Below, piece after piece: positions 1-6,756 of a stretch of 6,756 bases of DNA (positions are counted from its first letter, which is position 1; every line of letters begins with the position of its first letter). Below the pieces are notes generated by a model, which searched no databases, was not told where the DNA came from, and saw only the letters and a list, made by a program, of their open reading frames with translations. The stretch is from Pseudomonadota bacterium (lineage in GTDB: Bacteria > Pseudomonadota > Alphaproteobacteria > Rhizobiales > Rhizobiaceae), in the NCBI GenBank assembly GCA_023387715.1, contig JAEWHQ010000018.1, forward strand, positions 1 to 6,756, written 5' to 3'. The position numbers and the translations under genes were made by a program.

Positions 1-857
1 GCCAGCACTGCGGAAATATCCTGATTGCTCATCAATGCGGAGGTGTGATTTTCTTCGCTGTCGCCGATCATAACGCCGCCTTCATCCGCTTGACGGATGG
101 TGGCTGCGGTATAATCAAGAAATGGCGCGCATTTTTCAGTGACCAGAATTTGCCCCTTGCTGCGCGTGAGCGGCACATGCAGGCCGACCATCGGTGCCAG
201 CTGTTCATTATTGATACCAGCAGCAAGAATGACTTTGCGGGTGCGAACCTGACCCCATGCGCCTGACAGAATAAAGCCGTCTCCGTCAGGGGTAATTTGT
301 GTCACATCATGGCGTGAGCGATAGTCAACGCCGGATTTGAGCATGGCAGTGTGGAGCGCGCGAAAGAGGCGCAGGGAATTTACATGACCATCGGCGGTTG
401 AATAAACAGAGCCTACAACATCGGGGCCGATGGCGGGCAGCATTGCACGGGTGGCTGCATGGTCAAGCACCTGAAAATCAGGCGCACCTTCGCCCACTTC
501 ACGCGCAACAGTTGCGGCTTCATCATGCCATTGTTGCAGCTCGACGTCGGACAATGCAAAGGAAAAACCACCCTTTTGGCTCAGGCTTACATCAATGCCG
601 GTGGTTGCCAGCAATTCGGCAGCGACAAGCGGCCAGCTTTTGGCAGCCTGCTGTGACCAACGGGCATAATCAGGTTTGCCCACACCTTTACCCTGCACCC
701 AGATGAGCGCAAAATTGGCGCGGGAGGCACGTAACGCCAGATCGTCGCCATCCAGCACTAAAGTTTGCACGCCTGCGCGCGCCAAACCCCAGGCAATAGA
801 TGCCCCGACAAGCCCGCCGCCAATGACAACGGCCTCTTGTTCTGAAAGTGATGCCAT
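1..857 (-). CDS. FAD-dependent oxidoreductase (DAO family, opine oxidase B-like), C-terminus outside window
   Basis: Probably oxidises the C-N bond of an imported amino acid derivative (opine, D-hydroxyproline or similar) using FAD. The visible 285 residues open with a Rossmann dinucleotide motif, GGGLVG at 13-18, ending in an acidic residue at D36 that should hold the FAD ribose. RASRANFALIWVQGKG follows at 43-58, a segment I associate with octopine/nopaline oxidase B and D-hydroxyproline dehydrogenase subunits. GHVNSLRLFRAL at 157-168 and VILAAG at 209-214 (second FAD contact) are typical of the DAO fold. The frame stays open to the window edge; relatives are about 370 residues long, so roughly 90 are missing. 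The ATG has AGGA eight bases upstream. It is the last visible gene of the transporter operon, 121 bases after the binding protein gene. The family is clear; the substrate is inferred from context. Whether an OoxA-like partner follows lies outside the window. Confidence 0.85.
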   Translation of the reverse strand, partial: MASLSEQEAVVIGGGLVGASIAWGLARAGVQTLVLDGDDLALRASRANFALIWVQGKGVGKPDYARWSQQAAKSWPLVAAELLATTGIDVSLSQKGGFSFALSDVELQQWHDEAATVAREVGEGAPDFQVLDHAATRAMLPAIGPDVVGSVYSTADGHVNSLRLFRALHTAMLKSGVDYRSRHDVTQITPDGDGFILSGAWGQVRTRKVILAAGINNEQLAPMVGLHVPLTRSKGQILVTEKCAPFLDYTAATIRQADEGGVMIGDSEENHTSALMSNQDISAVL

Positions 858-934
858 TATTGTTTTCCTGAACTGCCTGCCCGCATCGTGTTTAATCAAC
901 GCGCTGATTGCGCTTTCATGACGTGCGGCAGAGC

Positions 935-962
935 ATCAGTGCAGCCATCAGGCTGCACTGAT
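935..962 (-). other. Perfect 12-bp hairpin between binding protein and oxidoreductase genes
   Basis: Arms 935-946 and 951-962 are exact reverse complements around the loop ATCA. The hairpin begins 16 bases after the binding protein stop codon. In the operon's direction no T-run follows the stem (ATGCTCTGCC does), so it does not look like a standard intrinsic terminator. A T-run (962-966) follows only on the plus strand. By analogy with other binding protein operons it may protect the 3' end of the binding protein message and lower expression of the oxidoreductase. Confidence 0.6.
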
Positions 963-978
963 TTTTCAACTTATTGCA

Positions 979-1821
<843 letters not shown>

Positions 1822-1862
1822 TTATACCCCTGTTTTTACCCGACTATCAGGCAAAATTTGTC

Positions 1863-2645
1863 TTATAATTCGCTGCGTGAAATAAACTGGCGCAAACGCT
1901 CAGAACGCGGATTGCTGAAGACTTCCTGTGAGGAGCCTTCTTCTTCAATCACGCCCTGATGCAAAAACACGACGCGGTTTGAAACATCGCGCGCAAAGCT
2001 CATTTCATGGGTGACAACCAGCATGGTGCGGCCTTCGGCAGCCAGATCACGCATCACTTTCAGCACTTCGCTGACAAGTTCGGGATCAAGCGCTGAGGTT
2101 GGCTCATCAAACAGCATAATATGCGGGCGCATGGCGAGTGCACGGGCAATTGCCGCGCGCTGCTGCTGACCGCCGGAAAGATGCGCCGGATAATGATTGC
2201 GCTTGTCAGCAATGCCTACCCGCTCAAGCAGGGCTTCTGCTTCGGCAATGCACTCTTTACGATCACGTTTTTGAACGTGAACCGGTGCTTCGATCAGGTT
2301 TTCTAAAATGGTCAGATGTGACCAGAGATTGAAAGACTGAAACACCATTGCCGCTTCCGCACGCAAACGGTGCAATTGCTTGGCATCGCTCAGGCGGGAT
2401 GGTTTGCCTTCCTCATGCTGCAATTTATAGGCTTCACCATTAATGGCGACACTGCCCGCAGACGGAATTTCCAGCATATTGATACAGCGCAGCAAAGTAG
2501 ATTTTCCCGAACCCGAGGAGCCGAGAATAGAGATCACATCGCCTTCATAGGCTTTGAGAGAGATGCCGTGCAGAACTTCCTGATCGCCGTAGCTTTTACG
2601 GATCGCATTCAATTCAACGGCGGGTACAGACTTGTTATCGAGCAT
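1863..2645 (-). CDS. ABC transporter ATPase, polar amino acid/opine type (OccP/HisP family)
   Basis: Cytoplasmic nucleotide-binding subunit that drives import through the two permeases encoded just upstream. With the ATG at 2645 it is 260 residues, normal for HisP/OccP. In this numbering it has Walker [10 protein letters not shown] (42-50), Q-loop Q103, signature LSGGQQQR (156-163), Walker B IMLFDE (176-181), D-loop SALD (184-187) and switch histidine H213 in VVTHEMSFA. All ATPase residues are intact. A GTG at 2652-2654 would add three residues but has no ribosome binding site; the ATG has GGTGA five bases upstream, so I chose it. That ATG lies one base after the stop of permease 2, suggesting translational coupling. 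The binding protein gene follows after 44 bases. Confidence 0.95.
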   Translation of the reverse strand: MLDNKSVPAVELNAIRKSYGDQEVLHGISLKAYEGDVISILGSSGSGKSTLLRCINMLEIPSAGSVAINGEAYKLQHEEGKPSRLSDAKQLHRLRAEAAMVFQSFNLWSHLTILENLIEAPVHVQKRDRKECIAEAEALLERVGIADKRNHYPAHLSGGQQQRAAIARALAMRPHIMLFDEPTSALDPELVSEVLKVMRDLAAEGRTMLVVTHEMSFARDVSNRVVFLHQGVIEEEGSSQEVFSNPRSERLRQFISRSEL

Positions 2646-2646
2646 G

Positions 2647-3381
2647 TTATTCACCGGAATTTTTGGATGAGAGAAGAGGGCTCATGCGAGGTGTGCGACG
2701 TTCAGGGGCGGTCAGATATTCAAGAAGCGCAAAAACACGGGCAACCACGAAATTAAGCGCCAGATAAATGATCCCTGCACAAATGAAGATTTCAACCGGA
2801 CGATAGCTGGCAGAAATCAGCTTGGCCGCAAGCCCTGTGATTTCCATCATGGTAATGGTTGATGCAAGTGCGGTGGACTTGTTCATCAAGATCACTTCAT
2901 TGGAATAGCCAGGCAGCATTTGGCGCAGGCTCTGCGGCCAGATAATGCGGCGGAAGGTCATCCAGTTGGACATGCCGTAAGCGCGTCCGGCCTCGATTTG
3001 TCCGGCAGGCACTGAGAGCAGGCCGCCACGGATGATCTCGGCACTATAAGCGGCGGTATTGAGCGCCAATGCGAGAATGGCGCACCAATAGGCTTCGCGT
3101 AAAAACGGCCAGAGAAAGCTCTGGCGTAAAGCCGGAAACTGGCCTGTGCCATAATAGATAATGTAAATCTGCACCAAAAGCGGCGTGCCGCGAAAGACAA
3201 AGATATAAGCGCGTGCCGGCAGATCGAGCCAATATTTGCCGCTGATACGCATCAAAGCCAGCAAAAAGGCAAAAACACCACCAGTAACGACCGAAATAGC
3301 TGTGAGCTGTAAGGTCAGCGGCAGACCGGTAAGAAGCGTTTTAAACGAGCTCCAAAGGAAAGGGATGTCAAGAAATGTCAT
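2647..3381 (-). CDS. ABC transporter permease 2, polar amino acid/opine type (OccM/HisM family)
   Basis: Inner membrane subunit pairing with permease 1 to form the translocation channel. The 244-residue product is close to the usual length of HisM/OccM (about 240). It has the HisM-type layout: a first hydrophobic span near 20-44, [18 protein letters not shown] (61-78), a span near 98-113, the cytoplasmic EAA loop ([20 protein letters not shown], 128-147) that docks onto the ATPase, and further spans near 160-188 and 196-220. The GTPLLVQ and EAA segments identify the His/Glu/Gln/Arg/opine permease family. The ATG overlaps the permease 1 stop in an ATGA junction and has AAGGAAAG just upstream, so the two are probably made in balanced amounts. 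No damage is seen. Confidence 0.94.
   Translation of the reverse strand: MTFLDIPFLWSSFKTLLTGLPLTLQLTAISVVTGGVFAFLLALMRISGKYWLDLPARAYIFVFRGTPLLVQIYIIYYGTGQFPALRQSFLWPFLREAYWCAILALALNTAAYSAEIIRGGLLSVPAGQIEAGRAYGMSNWMTFRRIIWPQSLRQMLPGYSNEVILMNKSTALASTITMMEITGLAAKLISASYRPVEIFICAGIIYLALNFVVARVFALLEYLTAPERRTPRMSPLLSSKNSGE
2651..2655 (-). promoter_or_regulatory. Ribosome binding site deciding the ATPase start
   Basis: GGTGA on the minus strand sits five bases before the ATG at 2643-2645, inside the last codons of permease 2. It also overlaps the GTG at 2652-2654, so that GTG cannot use it. This makes the ATG the better start. Confidence 0.6.
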
Positions 3382-4103
3382 GTCACTTTCCTTATGCCGC
3401 GCATTGCACGCTTTTCAGCGGCTTGGAAAACCCTGCCCGAGACAAATGTAATCAGCAAATAAAGCGCACCGGCGGTGAGGAAAAAGCTGAACGGCTGGCG
3501 GGTTGAACCGGAGCCGATCTGTGCCTGACGCATCAGCTCTACCAGACCAATGACGGAGATAAGCGCGGATTCTTTTAAGACGAGCTGCCAGACATTGCCG
3601 ACACCGGGAATGGCAAAACGTGCCGCTTGCGGCAAAATAATGCGGCGAAAACGCATAAAAGGCGACATGCCATAGGCTTTTGCCGCTTCGATTTCGCCTT
3701 TGTTGAGTGCCAAGACCGCACCACGGAAAACTTCGGTTTGATATGCGCCTGACACTATGCCGATGGCGAGCGCACCAATGAGAAAAATCGGCGCGCTGAC
3801 AAAACCTTCCTGATTGAACAGGGCATTGATGCTGGTGATGACGGAACTTGCGCCAAAATAGAAGAGGTAAATGACCAAAAGATCAGGAATGCCGCGGAAA
3901 ATGGTAGTGTAGGCTTCAGCGCAAGAGCGCAGAACACCGAGGCGCGAAAATTTTGCAGCCGCACCAAGACAGCCGAAAATGCTGCCAATGAAAAAACCAC
4001 AGACCGCAACGGCAATGGTAACCCCTGTGGCTTTGAGCATATCAAGCCCCCAGCCACCTTCACCAAAGCCCATGAGCTGGACGTAATTTTCTATTCCGGT
4101 CAC
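3378..4103 (-). CDS. ABC transporter permease 1, polar amino acid/opine type (OccQ/HisQ family)
   Basis: First gene of the leftward operon and partner of permease 2 in the inner membrane. From the GTG at 4103 it has 241 residues, near OccQ/HisQ length. Hydrophobic spans lie near 26-50, 72-89, 104-126, 172-190 and 205-226; FRGIPDLLVIYLFYFG (69-84) and the EAA loop EIEAAKAYGMSPFMRFRRII (137-156) are diagnostic. The start is uncertain. The frame opens with a TTG at 4148 (256 residues), but that codon falls inside a leader dyad very close to the predicted transcript start. An ATG at 4073 (231 residues) has no visible ribosome binding site. The GTG has AAGG about ten bases upstream and is my choice. 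Translation ends in the ATGA overlap with permease 2. Expression is probably activated by the divergent LysR-type regulator. Confidence 0.92.
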   Translation of the reverse strand: MTGIENYVQLMGFGEGGWGLDMLKATGVTIAVAVCGFFIGSIFGCLGAAAKFSRLGVLRSCAEAYTTIFRGIPDLLVIYLFYFGASSVITSINALFNQEGFVSAPIFLIGALAIGIVSGAYQTEVFRGAVLALNKGEIEAAKAYGMSPFMRFRRIILPQAARFAIPGVGNVWQLVLKESALISVIGLVELMRQAQIGSGSTRQPFSFFLTAGALYLLITFVSGRVFQAAEKRAMRGIRKVT

Positions 4104-4143
4104 CCGTTGAACGCCTTTTCGATAGTTCCCAATCAGCAAATTG

Positions 4144-4160
4144 GGCAAATAGCCTTTGCC
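4144..4160 (-). promoter_or_regulatory. Leader dyad of the transporter operon
   Basis: GGCAAA and TTTGCC form a perfect 6-bp inverted repeat around five bases. On the minus strand it would start about three bases into the predicted transcript and could fold as a 5'-end hairpin. It could instead be a protein binding site. It overlaps the TTG at 4148, which argues against that codon as the permease start. Confidence 0.45.
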
Positions 4161-4169
4161 TTATCTTTT

Positions 4170-4198
4170 TTTATAGAAATTGCATGGAAGAGAGTATA
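4170..4198 (-). promoter_or_regulatory. Predicted promoter of the occ-like transporter operon
   Basis: On the minus strand TATAAA (4175-4170) is a good -10 element. Seventeen bases upstream the -35 position reads TATACT (4198-4193), a poor match, as expected for a promoter that needs an activator. Transcription would begin near 4163. The LysR box centre at 4234 is then about 70 bases upstream, a normal LysR-type position. A TTGACG at 4205-4200 has no good -10 at proper spacing. Confidence 0.45.
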
Positions 4199-4199
4199 G

Positions 4200-5135
<936 letters not shown>

Positions 5136-5271
5136 ATCTCTTTTAAGGTGAAACAGTTTCTGGCCGCTGCCTCACCTGTGATTTCGCTCATGAAAACGAG
5201 CGTTTCAGGAAATTTTTTACCTTTAATCACGCTTTTTTAAGAAAATCATTTACGCCTTAGGGCAAAATTAG

Positions 5272-5292
5272 GTGGGTTTACCCCACTTTTTT
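5272..5292 (+). terminator. Rho-independent terminator downstream of the LysR-type regulator
   Basis: GTGGG (5272-5276) and CCCAC (5282-5286) pair around a five-base loop and are followed at once by six Ts (5287-5292). It lies 137 bases after the regulator stop and should end rightward transcription before the CMD operon. In the reverse direction only a broken T-run follows. Confidence 0.7.
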
Positions 5293-5321
5293 GCTCCATA
5301 TAAGCTAGGTTGAATGAATGT

Positions 5322-5352
5322 TGCATTCTATTTGCGCGAGGTTGCAAATGCA
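5322..5352. promoter_or_regulatory. Nested inverted repeat, possible operator of the CMD operon
   Basis: ATTTGC (5330-5335) and GCAAAT (5344-5349) are exact inverted repeats around eight bases. An outer pair, TGCAT (5322-5326) and ATGCA (5348-5352), nests around it. The site is well placed to bind a dimeric regulator, but no known regulator consensus is recognised. TATAAG at 5299-5304 just upstream resembles a -10 element with TTTACC 16 bases before it, though that -35 would overlap the terminator. Confidence 0.35.
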
Positions 5353-5418
5353 GCTCTTCCCCGGCTGTTTTTATGCTCAGAGGAATAACTGAAATATGCT
5401 GTTAGCTTGCAAAAGTGG

Positions 5419-5450
5419 TTGACAGCCGTAATCGACGATGACAGGTTATT
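5419..5450 (+). promoter_or_regulatory. Candidate promoter for the CMD operon
   Basis: A perfect TTGACA (5419-5424) is the best -35 hexamer in the window on this strand. The following -10 is weak: only GGTTAT or GTTATT at 19-20 bases spacing. The position, about 100 bases before the first CMD gene, is reasonable, but the call is tentative. Confidence 0.3.
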
Positions 5451-5465
5451 TAAAAAATGAATAAA

Positions 5466-5552
5466 CAGTGTTGCTTTATCCATAAAACAACTAATACCAT
5501 GCGGCGGGAAGCAGTGTTGGTGATTGGTTCGCAAATGGAAATGAAAACACTG
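5466..5552 (+). repeat. Repeated CAGTGTTG motif with an inverted copy before the CMD genes
   Basis: CAGTGTTG occurs at 5466-5473 and 5512-5519, 46 bases apart. The reverse complement of its first seven bases, AACACTG, is at 5546-5552, two bases before the AGGGG ribosome binding site at 5555-5559. Either direct copy could pair with the inverted one in the leader RNA, or the motif could be a DNA binding site. Confidence 0.35.
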
Positions 5553-5565
5553 TCAGGGGAATAAA

Positions 5566-6063
5566 ATGAACAAATCTGCTTTGGAGACCGTGAGCTTGTG
5601 GCTTGCGGGGGATGTTGAAGATACGCCGCCATTTGAAGAGCTGAAGGCGCGTCAGGATGTGTTTGTCATGACACGTCAGGCGCAGGCTGCTGTGCTGGCG
5701 CCAGCCGATGGCGGTGCCTGGTCGCATGATTTTCGTGCAGCCATTGCAACCCGTATCGCAACGGCAAATAACAATCCTTATCTGGCCAATATTTACGGCA
5801 AAGCGGCCGCTGGCTCGCCTTATGCAGAACTTGCGGCAACCGATCATGTGCCGTCTGATCTGGTTCAGCAAAAGGTTGTCGCTTTCATGGATAAAGTGGC
5901 CAACAATACCAAAGCCATTGCTGCCGAAGATATTTCGACGCTGCAACAGGCTGGTGTCGCTGATGCTGATATTGTTCGTTTGTGTGAGTTGAATGCTTTC
6001 CTTGCCTATCAGATCCGTGTGGCAGCAGGTCTTGCATCATTGATCGAAGGGGAGCAGGCATAA
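5566..6063 (+). CDS. CMD-domain protein without the catalytic cysteine pair (Avi_7170-like)
   Basis: A 165-residue, probably all-helical cytoplasmic protein. I recognise it mainly from its partner: a CMD protein of what I recall as the Avi_7170 family is typically encoded directly before an Avi_7169-type alkylhydroperoxidase-domain protein. The helix where AhpD-like enzymes carry CxxC reads TRIATANNNPYLANIYG (62-78) and has no cysteine. The only cysteine is C140, in VRLCELNAFLAYQI near the C-terminus. It therefore probably has a structural, binding or non-redox role, perhaps in a mixed complex with the next protein. The ATG follows a strong AGGGGA site. Its stop TAA shares a base with the next ATG (TAATG), so translation is coupled. 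Catalytic function is unknown. Confidence 0.8.
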   Translation: MNKSALETVSLWLAGDVEDTPPFEELKARQDVFVMTRQAQAAVLAPADGGAWSHDFRAAIATRIATANNNPYLANIYGKAAAGSPYAELAATDHVPSDLVQQKVVAFMDKVANNTKAIAAEDISTLQQAGVADADIVRLCELNAFLAYQIRVAAGLASLIEGEQA

Positions 6064-6635
6064 TGAGCGAAGTTATTCATAAATTCACCAAAACTGTTCC
6101 TGAATGGCGCCCGCGCGTCAAGCCGGTTGTGCTGGCTGAAGCAACGCCGGAACAGCTGGATGCGTTGAAAGTAACGCCGTCCAACACCAAAGTGTCAGAT
6201 TATGTGCTGGTTCTGGCGCATGATCCGGAAAGCCTTAATGTTCGCTCACCGCTTTTTAATACTGTTATGTATGGCAAGGGTGGTTTGGGCCGTGCAGAGC
6301 GCGAACTGGGCGCACTTGGTGCTTCGGTGGTTAATCGCTGCGTTTATTGTGCCGCTGTTCATGCGCAACGTCATGCACAGCTCAGCCGTGATGAAAGCGT
6401 GACCGATAAGCTTTTCCTCGAAGGTGAAAAAGCAAAGCTCGATCCAAAAAATCAGGCGATTTTTGATTTTGCGCTGAAGCTTTCGCAGTTTCCGCCAAAG
6501 ACAGATGGCGCAGACGCGAAGCGCTTGGCAGAAGCTGGCCTGAACAAAGAAGAAGCCGTTGATCTGGTGCTTTCCACAGCCATGTTTGGCTGGGCAAACC
6601 GCTTGATGCATGTGCTGGGCGATCCGGTCAAATAA
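6063..6635 (+). CDS. Alkylhydroperoxidase (AhpD/CMD)-domain protein with intact CxxC site (Avi_7169-like)
   Basis: A 190-residue AhpD-fold protein probably acting as a thiol peroxidase or disulphide-linked redox enzyme in the cytoplasm. The active site is RAERELGALGASVVNRCVYC (77-96) continuing AAVH: C93 and C96 form the CxxC pair, H100 completes CxxCxxxH, and E81 is placed like the proton-relay glutamate of AhpD. The C-terminal helices (about 128-190) include KNQAIFDFALKLSQFP and EEAVDLVLSTAMFGWANRL, typical of the uncharacterised peroxidase-related/CMD group. The N-terminal 60 residues are extra relative to a minimal CMD domain. The ATG overlaps the preceding stop by one base, with GGAG eight bases upstream. 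The physiological substrate is unknown; no AhpC-like peroxiredoxin is encoded here. Confidence 0.88.
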   Translation: MSEVIHKFTKTVPEWRPRVKPVVLAEATPEQLDALKVTPSNTKVSDYVLVLAHDPESLNVRSPLFNTVMYGKGGLGRAERELGALGASVVNRCVYCAAVHAQRHAQLSRDESVTDKLFLEGEKAKLDPKNQAIFDFALKLSQFPPKTDGADAKRLAEAGLNKEEAVDLVLSTAMFGWANRLMHVLGDPVK

Positions 6636-6667
6636 TCATTTAGCCGCTGTATTTGCCAAAGCATTGT

Positions 6668-6697
6668 GTTGCTGGGGCATTTTCGCTGCCCCTCAAC
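6668..6697 (+). other. Imperfect hairpin between the CMD gene and the next gene
   Basis: GGGGCA (6674-6679) pairs with TGCCCC (6687-6692) around seven bases, and GTTG (6668-6671) with CAAC (6694-6697) outside a small internal loop. No T-run follows, so it is more likely an intra-operon RNA structure than an intrinsic terminator. Confidence 0.45.
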
Positions 6698-6716
6698 CGG
6701 CAGACAGGGAGAGATT

Positions 6717-6756
6717 ATGCGCAATTTAAAGGCTTTGGAGGCCTATCTGGAAGTAG
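6717..6756 (+). CDS. Start of a third co-directional gene, product not recognised
   Basis: An ATG at 6717 with a strong AGGGAGAG site just upstream opens a frame, MRNLKALEAYLEV, that runs off the window after 13 codons. It follows the CxxC CMD gene by 81 bases on the same strand and is probably in the same operon. Too little is visible to name a family. I recall related CMD pairs lying with ABC transporter or flavin monooxygenase genes, but nothing here shows which this is. Confidence 0.55.
   Translation, partial: MRNLKALEAYLEV

Larger units (their letters stand above)
5136..5565. other. Intergenic region between the regulator and the CMD operon
   Basis: These 430 bases contain no open frame with family features; the short minus-strand frames are low-complexity or overlap the CMD genes. 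Two weak inverted repeats follow the regulator: AGGTGA/TCACCT (5146-5151, 5172-5177) and CGCTC/GAGCG (5185-5189, 5198-5202), the latter followed at 5213 by six Ts. A clear terminator, a nested dyad, candidate promoters and a repeated octamer are listed separately. The region is AT-rich compared with the genes, as expected for control DNA. Confidence 0.7.

Noticed and set aside
398..706. Plus-strand open frames opposite the FAD oxidoreductase
   Set aside because: They are antisense to a continuous 285-codon frame with clear FAD-binding motifs; their products are rich in His, Arg and Gln with no recognisable domain.
2652..2654. GTG as the ATPase start, overlapping the permease 2 end by eight bases
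   Set aside because: No ribosome binding site precedes it, while the nearby ATG at 2645 has GGTGA at correct spacing.
5150..5160. GAAACAGTTTC palindrome just after the regulator gene
   Set aside because: A one-base centre cannot fold as an RNA hairpin and a single short AT-rich palindrome has no supporting context.
5185..5218. Terminator immediately after the LysR-type gene
   Set aside because: The CGCTC/GAGCG stem is only five pairs and the six-T run begins ten bases after it; the hairpin at 5272-5292 is a far better terminator.
5491..5946. Minus-strand open frame of 151 codons opposite the first CMD gene
   Set aside because: It overlaps a gene with a strong ribosome binding site and coupled partner, has no family-like motifs, and has an unusual composition rich in Arg, His, Cys and Ile typical of antisense shadow frames.

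Overview
The window looks like chromosomal or plasmid DNA from an alphaproteobacterium of the Rhizobiales. The reasons are the near relatives of Agrobacterium occ/noc opine genes and the paired CMD genes of a type I recall mainly from Rhizobium/Ochrobactrum-like bacteria. The moderate GC content would suit a lower-GC Brucellaceae member, but I cannot fix the genus from sequence alone.

Left module (1-5135): an occ-like solute uptake and catabolism locus. A LysR-type regulator close to OccR/NocR reads rightward from about 4251. A divergent operon reads leftward: polar amino acid/opine ABC permease 1 (OccQ/HisQ type), permease 2 (OccM/HisM type), ATPase (OccP/HisP type), periplasmic binding protein (OccT/NocT type), then an FAD-dependent oxidoreductase of the opine oxidase B/D-hydroxyproline dehydrogenase type that runs off the left edge. 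The three membrane-complex genes are packed end to start; the binding protein follows a 44-base gap, and a perfect 12-bp hairpin separates it from the oxidoreductase. The shared 147-base control region holds a textbook OccR/LysR box (ATAA-N7-TTAT, 4227-4241). It lies about 70 bases upstream of the start site predicted from a TATAAA element on the minus strand, the expected geometry for an effector-activated LysR target. The logic would be: the regulator senses an opine or opine-like amino acid derivative, the ABC system imports it, and the FAD enzyme begins its oxidation.

Middle (5136-5565): 430 bases with no convincing gene. It holds an intrinsic terminator (5272-5292), a nested dyad (5322-5352), a perfect TTGACA hexamer (5419-5424) and a repeated CAGTGTTG motif with an inverted copy just ahead of the next ribosome binding site.

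Right module (5566-6756): two translationally coupled alkylhydroperoxidase/carboxymuconolactone decarboxylase (CMD)-fold proteins. The first lacks the catalytic cysteine pair; the second has a full CxxCxxxH site. After an 81-base gap with an imperfect hairpin, a third co-directional gene starts and is cut off after 13 codons. I recall this pair as the Avi_7170/Avi_7169 families, often beside ABC transporter genes, whose biological role is not established.

No insertion sequences, CRISPR arrays, tRNA or rRNA genes were seen. I found no wholly new system; the most open questions are the ligand of the occ-like transporter and the job of the unequal CMD pair.
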